A program made the position numbers and the translations under genes. The notes below the pieces were generated by a model, which made no database searches, was not told where the DNA came from, and worked only from the letters and a program-made list of their open reading frames with translations. From contig RHPI01002262.1 in the NCBI GenBank assembly GCA_009103225.1, positions 89,693 through 153,692 of the forward strand: DNA of 64,000 nt. The letters are read 5' to 3'. Positions 29,063 through 41,300 of this stretch are shown piece after piece; within the stretch, counting starts at the first letter, position 1, and each line of letters starts with the position of its first letter. Origin of the DNA: Chlorokybus atmophyticus (lineage: Eukaryota; Streptophyta; Chlorokybophyceae; Chlorokybales; Chlorokybaceae).

Positions 29063-30470
29063 ATGCACTTAACGTCGAGTAATGATGTATGTGTGCCTAG
29101 CAATACAGATTGTGTGGCGGACATCATTGAGAAATTTCAGGTTGTGTTCTCAGATGAGTTGCCGGGCTTGCCCCCTGATCGAGGTGTCGGACACACAATA
29201 CCTTTAATTCCTGATTGTGAGCCTTCATTTCGGCCTGTACATAGGTTGAGCCCTCGTGAGAGGGGGAAAATGGAAACATAGATAAAAGAGTTATTGGAAA
29301 AGGGGTTGCTTGAACCAAGTTCTTCACCCTTTGGCGCACCCATATTGTTTGTTATGAAAAAGGAATGGGAAGTTGCGCATGTGTGTGGATTACCGTGCTC
29401 CAAACATGATCATGGTAAAGAACAGATACCCGTTGCCAAGGATTGATGATGTGTTTGACAAGTTGTCAGGAAATGCGTGCTTTCATACGCTAAACTTGAT
29501 AAGCGGCTATCATCAAGTCCGGATTCAACCTTCGGATGTGTATAAGAGCATTCAAGACACCTACGGACCACTATCAATACAAAGTGTTACCTTTTGAATT
29601 GGCTAATGCACCCGCTGTGTTTCAGAAGGAAATGAATTAAACTTTCGGTGACATGCTTGGTCAACATGTCATGATATACTTGGATGACATCATTGTCCTC
29701 AGTAAAACAAGGGAAGAACATAGGCAACACTTGGAAGCGGCTTTTGCAAAATTGCGCAAGCATCGCTTGTTGGCAAATCTCACCGAGTGTGATTTTTTGT
29801 GAAAGGGAGTTGCCCTTTCTTGGTCACATTGTGAGTGGTGCGGGTATCAAACCTGACCCTCGCAAAATGCAAATTGTGAAAGAGTGGCCCCAACCTCAGA
29901 ATATCCATCAACTAAGGTCGTTTCTAGGGTTGGCAAACTATTTTCGCAAGTTCATGATGGGGTACTCGACAGTTGTCATGCCTTCGACCAAATTGTTGCG
30001 TAAAGATGCCCCATTCACTTGGACAACAGCACAAAAAGCTGCTATGCAAAACGTGAAGTTGACTTTAACATCGGCGCCGGTGTTAGCACTGCCCAATTAG
30101 GACAAACACTTCACGGTGGTCAGTGACGCATCAACACTTGGGAGTGGTGCGGTACTATTGCAAGATGGTAGACCTTGTGCTTATGAGAGTGTAGGAAGTT
30201 CATTCCTGCAGAAGTGAACTACACTACGACAGAGCAAGAACTATTGGGTATAGTTCATGCTCTTGAGACATGGCGATGTTACTTGGAGGGTGTTCAGTTC
30301 ACTGTTGTGACTGATCACAACCCGTTGGTGTATTTCTAAACACAGCAAAACTTGAGACGGCAAGCGCGCTGGAATGAGTTTTTGTCCAGGTTCACCTTCA
30401 ATTGGGTGTATCGACCGGGCAGAACCAATGTGGCTGACCTTTTGAGTCGCTGCCCGTCATTACTGGTAGT
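29063..30470 (+). pseudogene. Chromovirus reverse transcriptase and RNase H
   Basis: Pieces of RT occur in several frames: the N-terminal IPLIPDCEPSFRPVHRLSP, LLEKGLLEPSSSPFGAPILF, CVDYRAPN, YPLPRIDDVFDKL, and the catalytic YLDDIIVLS (Tyr-X-Asp-Asp, near 29675). The connection domain follows, with LPFLGHIVSGAGIKPD and LRSFLGLANYFRKF. RNase H starts VVSDAST near 30118, with ELLGIVHALETWRCYLEG and TDHNPLVYF. In-frame stops at 29279, 29638, 30098 and 30337 each fall where Gln (CAG or CAA) would fit, and there are two or more frameshifts. Confidence 0.9.
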
Positions 30471-30552
30471 GATATGCGCGCAATTACTTGCGACTCGCAG
30501 CACATTGTCTCCCGATGATGAGTTTGTGCAAACTGTTATATAGGGGTACACT

Positions 30553-31595
30553 TTGGACCCGTGGTTTTTTAATGCAGACAACTTACAAAAGTTTGACGAA
30601 CGTGACAATCTGTATTACATGAGCAACAGTTTGGCGATCCCTAATCGTGCTGAACTGCGTGTAAAATGCATAGCGAATGTACACGATCCACCTTACGCTG
30701 GGCACTTTGGTAGTCGCAAGACCAGTAAGGCAGCGCAACGGTTGTATTGGTGGCCATCGTTGCCTGCTGATGTGAAGCGGTATGTGGACACGTGTGACAA
30801 ATGTCAACGTGACAAACCGTTACGTCAAAAGCCCGCTGGGATACTGCGGCCGTTACCAGTTCCTGACAATAAGTGGGACAGTGTGAGTAGGGACCTTATC
30901 ACTGAGCTACCTGAGACAACGTTGGGTCATACTGCGGTTGCCGTGTTTGTGGATCGTTTGACCAAAATGGTTCACATTGTTTCCTTGCCGTACGGAGATA
31001 GGCTCCCGTGATCTAGCGATGGTTTTTGTCGCGTCAGTGTTCAAGTTGCATGGCTTGCCTCGCAGCATTGTCTCTGACCGTGACCCGAGGTTTGTGGCTC
31101 AGTTTTGGAAGTCGCTATGCAACTTCCTGCAGCTACAGCAGCATATGAGTACCGCTTATCATCCGCAGACTGATGGTTAGACTAAACGCGCCAGTTAAGT
31201 GATTGAGGAAACCATTCGGCATTATGTGAGTCCGAATCAGTCTGATTGGGATATTTATCTTCCAAGCTGAGTTCGCGATTAACAATGCATGGCAAGAGAG
31301 TTTGCAGGAAACTCCGTTCTTCTTGACTTACGGAGTGCATCCACAAAGTCCTGCGAGTGTTAAGTTGCCAGGTAACGACTTGACTCGCGTGCCTGCAGCG
31401 CGCGAGATGGCTGCGGCCATGCAAGACAGGTTAGCATTGGCAACGAGCTGTCTGCGCGCAGCGCAAGACAGACAGAAAGCCCAAGCTGATAAGCATCGTA
31501 GGCAGGCCGACTTTGATGTGGGCAATTTTGTGCTTATGAGCACTAAAAACATATCCATCAGGGGAGTGGGTATCCGAAAACTTTTCCCTCGTTAA
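30553..31595 (+). pseudogene. Chromovirus integrase
   Basis: The zinc-binding HHCC module has His residues in HDPPYAGHFG and the pair CDKCQRD. The catalytic core shows the first Asp in SRDLITELP and the second in VSDRDPRF. In the segment YHPQTDG the following codons read stop-Thr-Lys-Arg where the family has Gln-Thr-Glu-Arg, so the catalytic Glu is replaced by Lys (31184-31186). Stops occur at 31178 and 31196. A one-base shift near 31005 breaks the core. This copy cannot make active integrase. Confidence 0.88.
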
Positions 31596-31676
31596 ATAGG
31601 CCCCTTTAAAGTAGTTGATCGGGTCGGCACTCACGCGTATCGTTTTGAGTTACCACATTCCATACGTATACATAAT

Positions 31677-31952
31677 GTGTTTCATGTGAGTGCACTGAAA
31701 CCATACCGTTCAGACGGTCGGGTTCTACCTCCTCCACCCCCAATCGTAGTGGATGGCGATGATACTTTCGAGTATGAGGTGGAAACAATCCTGAGTCACC
31801 GTAAGCCCCAACGCGGACGCGCCCCGACTTACTTGGTGAAATGGAAAGGGTATAGTGTTGAACACAACACATGGGAACCCAAAGAGAATCTTACCACTTG
31901 CCAGGAGATTCTTCGGGCGTACTGGAGTGATGTGTCCGCACGCGGACGGTAA
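31677..31952 (+). CDS. Chromodomain at integrase C-terminus (open fragment)
   Basis: An intact stretch beginning [10 protein letters not shown], the usual end of the integrase tail. It continues into a chromodomain, [15 protein letters not shown], then [20 protein letters not shown] and NLTTCQEIL. Two of the aromatic cage positions can be seen (the Tyr of YEVE and the Trp of VKWKGY). Chromodomains of this class steer integration to chromatin with methylated histone H3. This is the best-preserved part of the element. Confidence 0.88.
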   Translation: MFHVSALKPYRSDGRVLPPPPPIVVDGDDTFEYEVETILSHRKPQRGRAPTYLVKWKGYSVEHNTWEPKENLTTCQEILRAYWSDVSARGR

Positions 31953-32063
31953 AAGGGTGCTGGCAGACATTTTTACCGCTTCGGCCCTGGTTCTTTTCTC
32001 ACTTAGGTTTTCAGTGCTCACGGTGGGGCCTTGCTAACCCTTCAATGAGGACATTGAAACCTA

Positions 32064-32077
32064 AGTGGGGGGGGGAA
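32064..32077 (+). other. Polypurine tract
   Basis: AGTGGGGGGGGGAA immediately precedes the 3' LTR and would prime plus-strand synthesis. Confidence 0.85.
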
Positions 32078-32404
32078 TGTAACGGAGTGCTACCGCTATG
32101 CGGTTCCCCGCCCTTATTAAATGAAAAATAAGGGTCCCAACGGGATAAACACAGCCATTAAAGTCGTATTAGGGCCTTTATAGGGCCTAATAAGGTGTTA
32201 TGTTATTTAACACTGATATCGACTTGAGACATCAGTCTCAAGTCGATATCGGCCGCATGGCGGCGCTGCTAACGCAGCGACCACCATAACCAGGGGATCT
32301 TTTGATCCCCTAGCTGCCAGCGGCGGCGGCGGCGGCGACGTGGCTGTGGTTGGTGGTGTTGGGGTAGGGGATTTAAGGGGGCGGTACACCTCCCCCTCTT
32401 TACA
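32078..32404 (+). repeat. 3' long terminal repeat
   Basis: Same boundaries and hairpins as the 5' copy. A perfect 16-bp-arm hairpin lies at 32215-32250 (GATATCGACTTGAGAC, loop ATCA). Confidence 0.95.
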
Positions 32405-32639
32405 GTTACCTTTCCTTTCGATATATGCTTCGGAGCTTGCTATACACAGCTCTTGTGTCATGTGTCGTAACACTTCATCAAAATCAAAAGGTAAGTGCGT
32501 GATAGGTGTTGGAAGTGGGCGTGCAAGGTGTTGCAACTATGGACTCTAATTTGCCTATCATCTTTTTGTCACTATATGGTCATATGGTCCCAGTGTTAAA
32601 GACATAGCGCTAACGCAACAACACAACTCGAAAACAATT

Positions 32640-33740
32640 ACGACGCGAAGCCACATCACAATATAACTATACACGCTAGCGCGCAATAGCTGCACACACA
32701 GCGGTCGTCCCTTGCTCCAGCAGAGCCACGCCCTGAGCTCGCTGTAGTGCACAAGCAATTTACTGCACATACATAGACACGAACCGGACATACGTGTCGT
32801 ATGCAACCCCTGATGCTGGACTAAACGGCACGCATAGTCCGTAATTAGCTTGTGGAATGAAGCTCTCAGGGTGCTGAATGTCTCCGCTGCCAAAGGAATG
32901 AACCTGTCTCCCGCCGCGTGGTCGCCGTACTTGCGACACTTCGCCAACTCCGCTGTTTTGCTCCTCCTCCCGACAGTGGTAGGCATTTTCAGTAGGCGCG
33001 CTCTCCCTCGGCAGTAGTAGGCAGTAGTAAGCGTCCGTCGTGGCTTGGCCCTGAAGCCACCAGGTCCAATCGGCGTCCTTGCACCTCCCTTGACAGGATT
33101 GGCATGAAACCAAAACGCTCCCTGCTGAGCGAGTACCCCGCCTCCCGTAACACATGGTACACCTCGTTACGCAGGGCGTTGTGCGTGGCGTTGCTTGAAG
33201 ACCAGAACAGCAACGCAACACGTGTATACCTCGACCATCCGGCAAGGCCACACCAATGGTGCAATACCGTAAATAAGCTAAATAAGCTAATATACGGTGA
33301 GGTAGGCCCAGCAACAAACACACCGCCGTACAAAGACAGGGCTGGATAAGCGCAATGCAGGTTATAATGGTAGCGCCAGCAGCCACGCACCTGCTCCCGA
33401 CCCCGATGCCGACTGAAGACGTGTTACATCGTGTGCTGCTGCTCCAGTCATCAAAGATGCACGAGTAAGGCCGTCTAACGCCTTTGTGATGTCTTGCTGA
33501 AGAGACTGCTGCTGCACATGCGCGAGTGCCAAAACGCCGGGATGGTGTGCTGCAGTGAGTTGGGAAGCAAGGTTAGGGCTGAACGGATGTTTCCCAAAAG
33601 CGCAAAGTGCCGGACACCACGGTATTAATGGCGTCCATGAAGGGAAAAGAGCCAGCCATATGAGCAAAGTGGCGTCACATTGCATGCAAATCAACAGGAT
33701 ACGCACACAATGATGTACCTTCATGACCCTATATAGTGAT
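32640..33740 (-). pseudogene. Remnant of an RT-encoding (LINE-like) polyprotein C-terminus
   Basis: Reading the minus strand, conserved-looking blocks occur in the order and spacing of the tail of non-LTR-type polyproteins common in algae. They are LQSASGSGAGAWLLALPL (about 33365-33425), ATHNALRNEVYHVLREAGYS, RERFGFMP and GRRLDLVASGPS (about 33040-33200), then AELAKCRKYGDHAAG and RFIPLAAETFSTLRASFH (about 32850-32960). The blocks lie in different frames, so it is a frameshifted fossil. No RT catalytic motif, poly-A tail or target duplication is seen. Family assignment is from pattern memory only. It lies directly downstream of the chromovirus in opposite orientation. Confidence 0.5.
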
Positions 33741-34417
33741 GTATCGGATGAGAAGCATTGTATGCGCTACAGAATAAAGCAATGCTGCAGAATAACAGCT
33801 TGTGTCATTAGCGTGTCTTACAAGTATACGTTAAAATGAGCAAATTGTCTTCTTACCGACGTTAAGTAATAAACAACCATATTTGTGGGACAGATTTGGT
33901 CAGCAACCGTTTCATAAACTTTGAACACTTGTACTGAAAAGTTTACATTGCCTACTACTACTACGTAATCACCGCCAATAATCACATGCCAGGAGTAATT
34001 GAGTGCCAGTTTTGCTACATGTACTGTACATCGCGTGTGCCAGTTCTATCCAGTGCCGCTATCTGGCTCGCTGCTGGCACAGCACATGGCTACTGGCGGC
34101 TACTGGTACGCCATTGGGGTTTGTTACGCATGCAGTGCCAGTGTCACGGCGGAGTCATCAGCGGTGGCATTGGTGTGGTCGGCGGCGGCGCAGGGGACGT
34201 GTCAAGGGAACGCAAACAAAGTTTGCAGTCGCTCAAATTACCGCAGAGTCGCAAAGAGTCTTTGGGGGCGTTGACATTGTCTTTGTGGTAGTTGTTGCCG
34301 CCGGTGTCATAGTTGTGGTAGTCGAAGTCGCCATCTTGCCGTCGTTGTCGTCGTCGGCATTGTCGTCGTCGAGGTTGGTGCCGCGAAGCTTTTTATCTTC
34401 AGCGAAGGCACGCCGCA
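33741..34417. other. 5' flank of COPZ
   Basis: No gene is seen. The last 350 bp become rich in GTC/GTT repeats and GGCGG and probably include the COPZ promoter and 5' UTR. A 277-residue frame (34003-34836) crosses real exons out of frame and is rejected. Confidence 0.45.
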
Positions 34418-34465
34418 ATGGCGCCCTCACAGGTAAAAGGCAAGTAGCAGAGCAGAACGACACGC

Positions 34466-34497
<32 letters not shown>

Positions 34498-35586
34498 ATG
34501 ATAACGGTGCATTGCCATCCTTGTTATATAACAAAGTTTGTATTGCTGCCGCAGTCCATACCAGTGGTAAAGAACATACTGCTGCTGGACAGCGAGGGCA
34601 AGCGGGTGGCTGTGCGGTACTATGGCTCAGACTGGCCCACTAACGCCTCTCAGCTCAGCTTTGAGAAATCCCTTTTTGCAAAGACTCAGCGCACCAACGC
34701 TCGTGGGGAAGGTAAGCCAGCATTCTTCTTGTTGTTGTTAGACCTGTCAGTGTCAGTGTTGTTCATGTGCTGGTTATTTGTATTGTTGATTATTGTTGTT
34801 GTTGCTGGTGGTGGTGGTGGTGTTCAGTACTTGTAACGACGAAGTGCATGTTGGGTGCGTGTGCAGCGGAGATTATCATGTTGGACAACGTGCTGTCGGT
34901 GTACAAGTTTGCCAGCGATCTGCATTTCTACGTGACGGGCGGCGAGGATGAAAATGAGCTTTTACTTGTCACTGTCTTGCAGTGCCTCTTTGACGCTGTC
35001 TCCCTGCTATTAAGGTGAGAGGGAGAGAAGAGACGAGGAGAGAGACTTCAAGTGGCTTTGTAATGATGTATGATGGATATCGGAAAAGCCGCTCCCTCAA
35101 AATGTGTTCAATGTATAGGAATGCAGTGGAGAAGAAGACTGCCTTAGAAAACTTGGACTTGGTGCTATTGACTCTAGATGAGCTGGTGGATGGCGGGTGA
35201 GTACTACACACTCTAACACAAACTAATAGAGGGGTGCAACCTGCACATGCGTTGTTGAGGCAGTGCGTGATGCATGAGTGTCTGCGATGATAGGATCATT
35301 TTGGAGACGGAGCCGACAGTTGTGGCTTCACGTGTCGCCATGCGCAGCTCTGATGCTGCGGACATCCCCCTATCGGAGCAAGTCAGCCAACTCAAGGACA
35401 TGGTAGGTGCCCCAACCAACCAATGCCATGCGCTCGCGGGTATTGTTTGTTCAGCTATTCTGCCATCTCATGCACATGCTTTTGCATGCATCAAACGAAC
35501 AAAGCACTGACTTGTGGCAACTGCAGACTTTGTCACAAGCCTTTGCATCCGCCAAGGAGCAGCTTGCAAGGTCTTTGTTGAAGTAG
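34418..35586 (+). CDS. COPZ: Coatomer subunit zeta (zeta-COP)
   Basis: Six exons (34418-34432, 34555-34711, 34867-35014, 35119-35196, 35294-35381, 35527-35586) give 181 residues, the usual length. It starts [20 protein letters not shown] and continues [20 protein letters not shown]. The longin-like core includes [34 protein letters not shown] and [19 protein letters not shown]. It ends SLSQAFA-type sequence [19 protein letters not shown]. Zeta-COP pairs with gamma-COP in the F-subcomplex of the COPI coat, which forms retrograde Golgi-to-ER vesicles. The exon-5 donor is ambiguous: CAA|GTCAGC fits the family length, while a better consensus ATG|GTAGGT 21 nt downstream would add seven residues in frame. 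Confidence 0.95.
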
Positions 35587-38063
35587 CAGACAGGTTTTTG
35601 TTCGAGTGGCAGACAGGTTTTTGTCGAACCCGTGGTTTGTTCAGGTCAGCAATTATGTGTTGAAAGTGATCTGCCATTCTCAGGTGAACATCAGCTGAGT
35701 CAAAAATATTGCATGTTGGCGAGGACAGGCACTCTTCTATCGTTGCATAGTGCACACGCTAGTGACCGCCTGCTACTGGTGGGCTGCAACTGTTAACAAA
35801 CCAAGAGAACATGTGACGGTCATGCATTTGTCTCAAGCTAATTTGGTTGCGATGGATCACTGTGACGACACTGATATTATTCGCAGAACGTCTGCCTGTC
35901 ATTTATGTGGCATAGTGACAGCAACAGCTATGTGGCACAGTGACAGTGGCGCGAGGTGGATGGCTGCGTTATGCTTCTATGGGATATGGGAAGATTGCAA
36001 AGTTATGTGCATTGTGGTCCGCTGCAGTCAGTGCATGAGTCACTTTAGCAGGCCCTTTCAGAAAGGCTTCCATCGTGGTTGTAGTCTTAATAGCTCAAAG
36101 TAGCCACCGCTGCTGTAAGCGCCCCATGATGCACTTGTCTTTGTGTCAGAGTAGATATACAAACTTATGTTTGGTTGGCTTGCACGCTCATGTTCGCACT
36201 TTCACCTTGATTTGCCAGGTACACATTATGGTGAACACTTTCCACAAGTCAAGCTTGTTATACGAGGATAGTACAGCGCCCGTGTGGGCATGTAATGCAT
36301 TATCAATACGCATGTATGCATGTTTAACGCGGAGGTTCAGACTAGTGTAGTGTAACGAGCTGGGAACAAGTAGTGTGTATAGCCCGGTGGTTGGGTTACA
36401 ATGTGCTTGCATGCTGTTTGGCATGCTGTGAGTGATGTCATGCATGTCTACAGCTGCTGGCAGCATATCATGTACACACTAATCGTCAGAGCTGCAATCT
36501 TTGATTGTGCAAGCAGGTTGCTTTCATATTCAAATAGTTAATAGTTGCTGATGATAATGCTTTTTATCTTAATTCACAAGTTATACGGTATGTCCTGTAT
36601 ACATACGTCTTTGTCATTGGTATTGTACGTATTGAGATATTGAGATAAATCCAAGTTAAATTGAGGTCGAAATAAGTTGTTGGCACCAGCAAAACGTTCA
36701 GCTTGTTTATGTGACGGTGGCAACCATCACCCCATGATGATGATCGTAACAATTGTAACGAAGCGTGCTAGTCAGATCTTTTGCAAAGAAGTGTGAATGC
36801 GGGTGACTTTATAATTGCAGCTACAACACGTCGGCCGGCTATGCAGGGGAAAAAATGAGAGGGGCTTGTCGAAACGGCTCAAACTCCCGTTCATGCTAGT
36901 ACAAGATGCGTGAGATTCCAATAATCACATAATCTACTGAATATGAAGAAGAGTGTAGCCGTGTTGTAGATTTGCATGCTTTAACTGCTGTAGTTTACAT
37001 GTTGTGCGCGTGCTAGCGCACTTATTACACACTTTCTATTTTAAGGCCGTTATCGATCTGCAAAAAGGTTTTCAAAGGTTTTAAAGGTTTTAAAGCACTT
37101 GAAGGAGAGATGAGTGTGTACATGATAATCGCAAGGATGTTGTAAGCATGCAGTTCCATGCCATACATCACATGCAGCAAGCCTTATGCACGTCCATGCA
37201 ACCGTATGCATGTGTGACACATGCATACGACCTTCGAGCCAAATCTACCCTACACGCTGCTCATACACGTATAGCTACCGCCCCCATGTTACTTTGTCAT
37301 GCATGCATGCATTAACGGCAGTAACAATGGTAGTCACAACGAATCTTTATTGTCTTTATAGTCTTTATGAACACGATGGTATCATGAGTGACCTGTTGCT
37401 TGCTACATATGCAATTTGTAGCATGCAGTGCAACTAAAAAGACATTTGCTATGGCAATACATAACAACGCGTGGGTAATATGGCGTGCGACACTTGCTTA
37501 CATACTTATAACTTTCACACTTGTGTACAAGCACAAGAACCTTATTACAACACGTTACGTAATGTGATGAAGTATAAGGTGCAGCTTTGTAAAGCAATAA
37601 TCAGCACCGCAGCGGGAAGGAGAGTATGCACTGCAGCCCCTCCACTCACCTCATACACACGCAAGTGTGTATGAGGTGAGTGGAGGGGCTAAGCACACCC
37701 CACTCGCGTGCAAGGCTGCCACGGACAATACATCATACAAGGTTTTGGAGGAGCCCGTTGAACAATAAAAACAAAGCCCCACACACAAGTCGAGTGTACA
37801 TGCGGAGTTGCCTCATCACTTGTTGGCCGTTTATGTACTCCCGCTTTGCTGCTGTTCGACCTGGACGATGTACGTACAAGGCTACTTGCCTTGCCATGGC
37901 TGTGTTAACTATAATTCATGCCTCAAAGCTGCCACAGCGGCCATTGGACATCCTGTGAATGTTTCGCACAGATCACACATCAGCCTCGAACATTGTAAAC
38001 GCCTAGGGTTGGTCACATCAGCCTGAGACATCACACATACCGTAAGTCATCAAATACCGCTCC
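35587..38063. other. Intergenic region
   Basis: COPZ 3' flank and about 2.4 kb with no recognisable gene. A short direct duplication around GCAGACAGGTTTTTGT lies at about 35587-35625. A perfect hairpin lies at 37635-37690. Confidence 0.5.
37635..37690. repeat. Perfect 26-bp inverted repeat with 4-nt loop
   Basis: The left arm starts AGCCCCTCCACTCACC, the loop is GCAA, and the right arm ends GGTGAGTGGAGGGGCT. All 26 pairs match. It lies 370 bp before an assembly gap. Confidence 0.95.
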
Positions 38064-38340
38064 NNNNNNNNNNNNNNNNNNNNNNNNNNNNNNNNNNNNN
38101 NNNNNNNNNNNNNNNNNNNNNNNNNNNNNNNNNNNNNNNNNNNNNNNNNNNNNNNNNNNNNNNNNNNNNNNNNNNNNNNNNNNNNNNNNNNNNNNNNNNN
38201 NNNNNNNNNNNNNNNNNNNNNNNNNNNNNNNNNNNNNNNNNNNNNNNNNNNNNNNNNNNNNNNNNNNNNNNNNNNNNNNNNNNNNNNNNNNNNNNNNNNN
38301 NNNNNNNNNNNNNNNNNNNNNNNNNNNNNNNNNNNNNNNN
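38064..38340. other. Assembly gap (277 N)
   Basis: A run of N bases. CT/CCCC-rich low-complexity DNA follows it directly. Confidence 1.
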
Positions 38341-41300
38341 CTCCTCCCCCCTCCGCCCCCCTCTATTACAACATCCCCATTTAGCGCATTGAATATGAAA
38401 AGGAGGGGGGGAAGCGGGAGGGGGGAGCTTCATATGACAACGCCCTTTCACACTTATCTTTAACCCCTTACACATTACTCCCCATTCATATTAGCAAGAG
38501 AGCTTAACTTGTAAGGGGGAGGGGGATTGCATTCCGAATGCATTAAGTCAATGAGATACGGTATGCATACATACGCATACGTACTATATATCCACGCATT
38601 TCGACCCATATGCACACATATGCATACACATGCAAACATATGACACCGACTAGCCCTGCGCTTGGTAGTAGAGTGCATATGTGTAGCTACAGTGCCTTTG
38701 CACATTAAGTGCACATCAACCAACTTCACTAGCACGCATGCCAAGTACCACACAATTTGACTTTACGAAATCCTTACTCTGGAAGTAAGAAGCCCAAAGG
38801 CTTATTCCGCCTTACTTACCACATAAGTAAGGAATTTAGTAACTTTTGCTAGCTCATAGGGTGTGACATGTAACGCAATGTTTGCGACTACCATTATAAA
38901 ATCACAACCTTGTATATAAGCCAGTGTTTATAGGTTGGCTACAATACTGAAAAGTAAGCTTAATATATATGTTAATGTTGTACTAGTTTTGTACAAGTGC
39001 AACGGCAACATCATTACATAATGTTGTAGTGCAAGTCTTGAAATTGGTATTATATTAATCTTTTTAGCCACGGAGTAAAGATTACGTGGTATTGGTAGGA
39101 TGTAAGTTAATAAGAGTTCTCTCGCAGCATCACAATGGCATGCAATCAACTGTTGTAACGGTACCGCCAGCAACCGTGTCGCTCATCCTTTACTTGTCAA
39201 CAAGTTCATGGCAAGGTGTTATAAACATTGCATTTACGGACGTGCACACCTCAAGCTCATCATACCCAGACAAGAAAGTTATAGTTTTTTGCACGGCATC
39301 ACATGTGGGCCATATGTATAAGAGTGTCATAATGCTCTAGCAAGCATGCTTGACGGCCTATAGCCAAAAATAGTATATCACCCTCACATGTGCAAAATCA
39401 TATTATACAGCAGCACAGCATGACCCAATGGGTAACGATGAAGTAACACATGATATATATGCTATATATATGAAGCATAGCATGTCAAATAACCTTTGTC
39501 TCAATTACCACTCCAACCGAGTGCACAAATGCAATAGCCCGGTAGCGTCGTCGCCAGAAACAAACCACAAGTAGGGGGGTCAAGCCATTTTCCAACCTGC
39601 AGTCGTCAAATCTGCAACTGCGCTAATAATGGCTCACACAACGCGTGAACATGCAGTATGCATAGAAGAATGCAATTATACATGCACAACCATGTGCAAG
39701 GCTATTTTGCATGCACACATGCCATGCACACCCTCAGCATGCAAGGCATGCACACATGCACATGCATGCACACATAGCAATGCACAAGGGCAGAACCAGC
39801 AAGGCAGGGGTTGTCCACAACAATAGGTAGCCAAGAAAGACTACGAACACCGCCAACATGAGTTACAGGAAGTGGGAGGCGCTTGTTCTTTAGCACATGC
39901 GTCATTTCAGGACACACACACCTCAAGCCCTGGGTAGAACACCCCGTAACGCCCCCACATAGCAGGGTCAGAAAGGCCCCTTTAACAACTAAGCCAAGCA
40001 CCCAATACACGCAGCAAGTGAGCACCAGGATGAGTCCAATTGAACCCCCAACACCATGCTGGCCTAGCCTGTTATACTCCTCCGTGTTGCCTTCCCACAA
40101 AGCCACCAGCGAATTGAAAAGCCATCAACGCCTTTTCGCCCACACTGTGCTGACATCTCAAGTTTTCTTGGCCACACAGGACCCCTAGATGTACTAACTT
40201 ATGCCACTTGCATATGCCATGGTGTGATGGCATGTACATGTACACTGATCAACTCTATGCAAGCTGCTTATCTGTGTACGGTTCATCTTGCTTAAGGCTC
40301 ATAAGCACAAGGATTGACTGTATGAGCGAATTGTTTAGGTACTGCACACACCTAAGCAGTTGAACTCCCATACATGCATGGTAAGCATAGCACTGCTATG
40401 ATAGCTAGAGCCATGTGCCTAACTTGATAAGCGCAACAACTTTGCAAAAATATCTACACATGTCATATTCACTCTCGCACATATAGTACAGTTGGAATGT
40501 TGTTCGCGACATGGCAGTATAGTGCAGCGCGCAGTCGCAGGTATGACCATAAGCAGTTTAAGATTTCGCAAACTCGTATCGCGATGAAACCAACGAGTAT
40601 CGTTTTGGAACAACACACGTTATGAGGAATGATTAATGTAATTCTTCAACTTGCAGGAGTTTGCAGTGTGGCATATGACATATATTGCAATATCAAAATG
40701 ATGTTAAATAAAGCTACCGATCAGCACGGCCATAATGTTGCATTAGCTTTGCGCATTTCTGCACTTTCCACTGTACGTATTGTTTCCTCACCATTTGCAT
40801 TACATATACGTCCGTTCAACAGAGATAAGGATGGCTATACCATAATAGTCTGATAACAAACCGTTCTTAAAGACTCTGTTTACACGATATTAATCTGACA
40901 CATGTGAGACACGCGTTACAGTACTTCGTTGATAATGACCCCAAGTTGGGGTCGCTCTAAGATACCCATCAAGCAGCTTAATCATCATTAAGCAAATTAA
41001 TCATTATCGTGTGCACTGTTGATGTAGAACTGCATTAAACACGTATGGTCTAACCTTGTTACGTGCTTGTTGAATATGTGTATATTCGCGCATGCATCTG
41101 GCCGTCATCAATGTTTTCATAGGTAATGCATGTGCATTAAAAGCATATTGCTAAGTACATATTATAAATTGCTTAATGTGATGTGCATATGTACTTATTA
41201 AAGTTACAACTTAATTTGCACATAAGTCATCACTTATGTGTATCTTATTGAGGTTGATGATAACCACGAAATACAAGGTTACGGTCACTAAATAAGTAGT

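Larger units (their letters stand above)
25534..32404 (+). mobile_element. Ty3/gypsy chromovirus LTR retrotransposon, complete but decayed
   Basis: A 6.87-kb element with two direct LTRs (25534-25861 and 32078-32404) that start TG and end CA and differ by about seven substitutions and one indel in 328 bp by eye (about 2%). Inside, in sense order, are gag, aspartic protease, reverse transcriptase, RNase H, integrase and a C-terminal chromodomain. That order and the chromodomain define the chromovirus branch of Ty3/gypsy. A polypurine tract (TGGGGGGGGGAA) abuts the 3' LTR and a possible primer-binding site follows the 5' LTR. The flanks GGTAC and GTTAC are an imperfect 5-bp target duplication. 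Several frameshifts and at least eight in-frame stops make this copy unable to encode its proteins. Confidence 0.95.

Noticed and set aside
25534-32404. Recoding of TAG/TAA as Gln in the host
   Set aside because: The stops at Gln positions are confined to transposons. Host genes here end at normal TAG, TAA and TGA stops and contain none internally.
34003-34836. 277-residue plus-strand frame
   Set aside because: It runs through COPZ exon 2 and introns and is low-complexity before that. The spliced COPZ model explains the locus.
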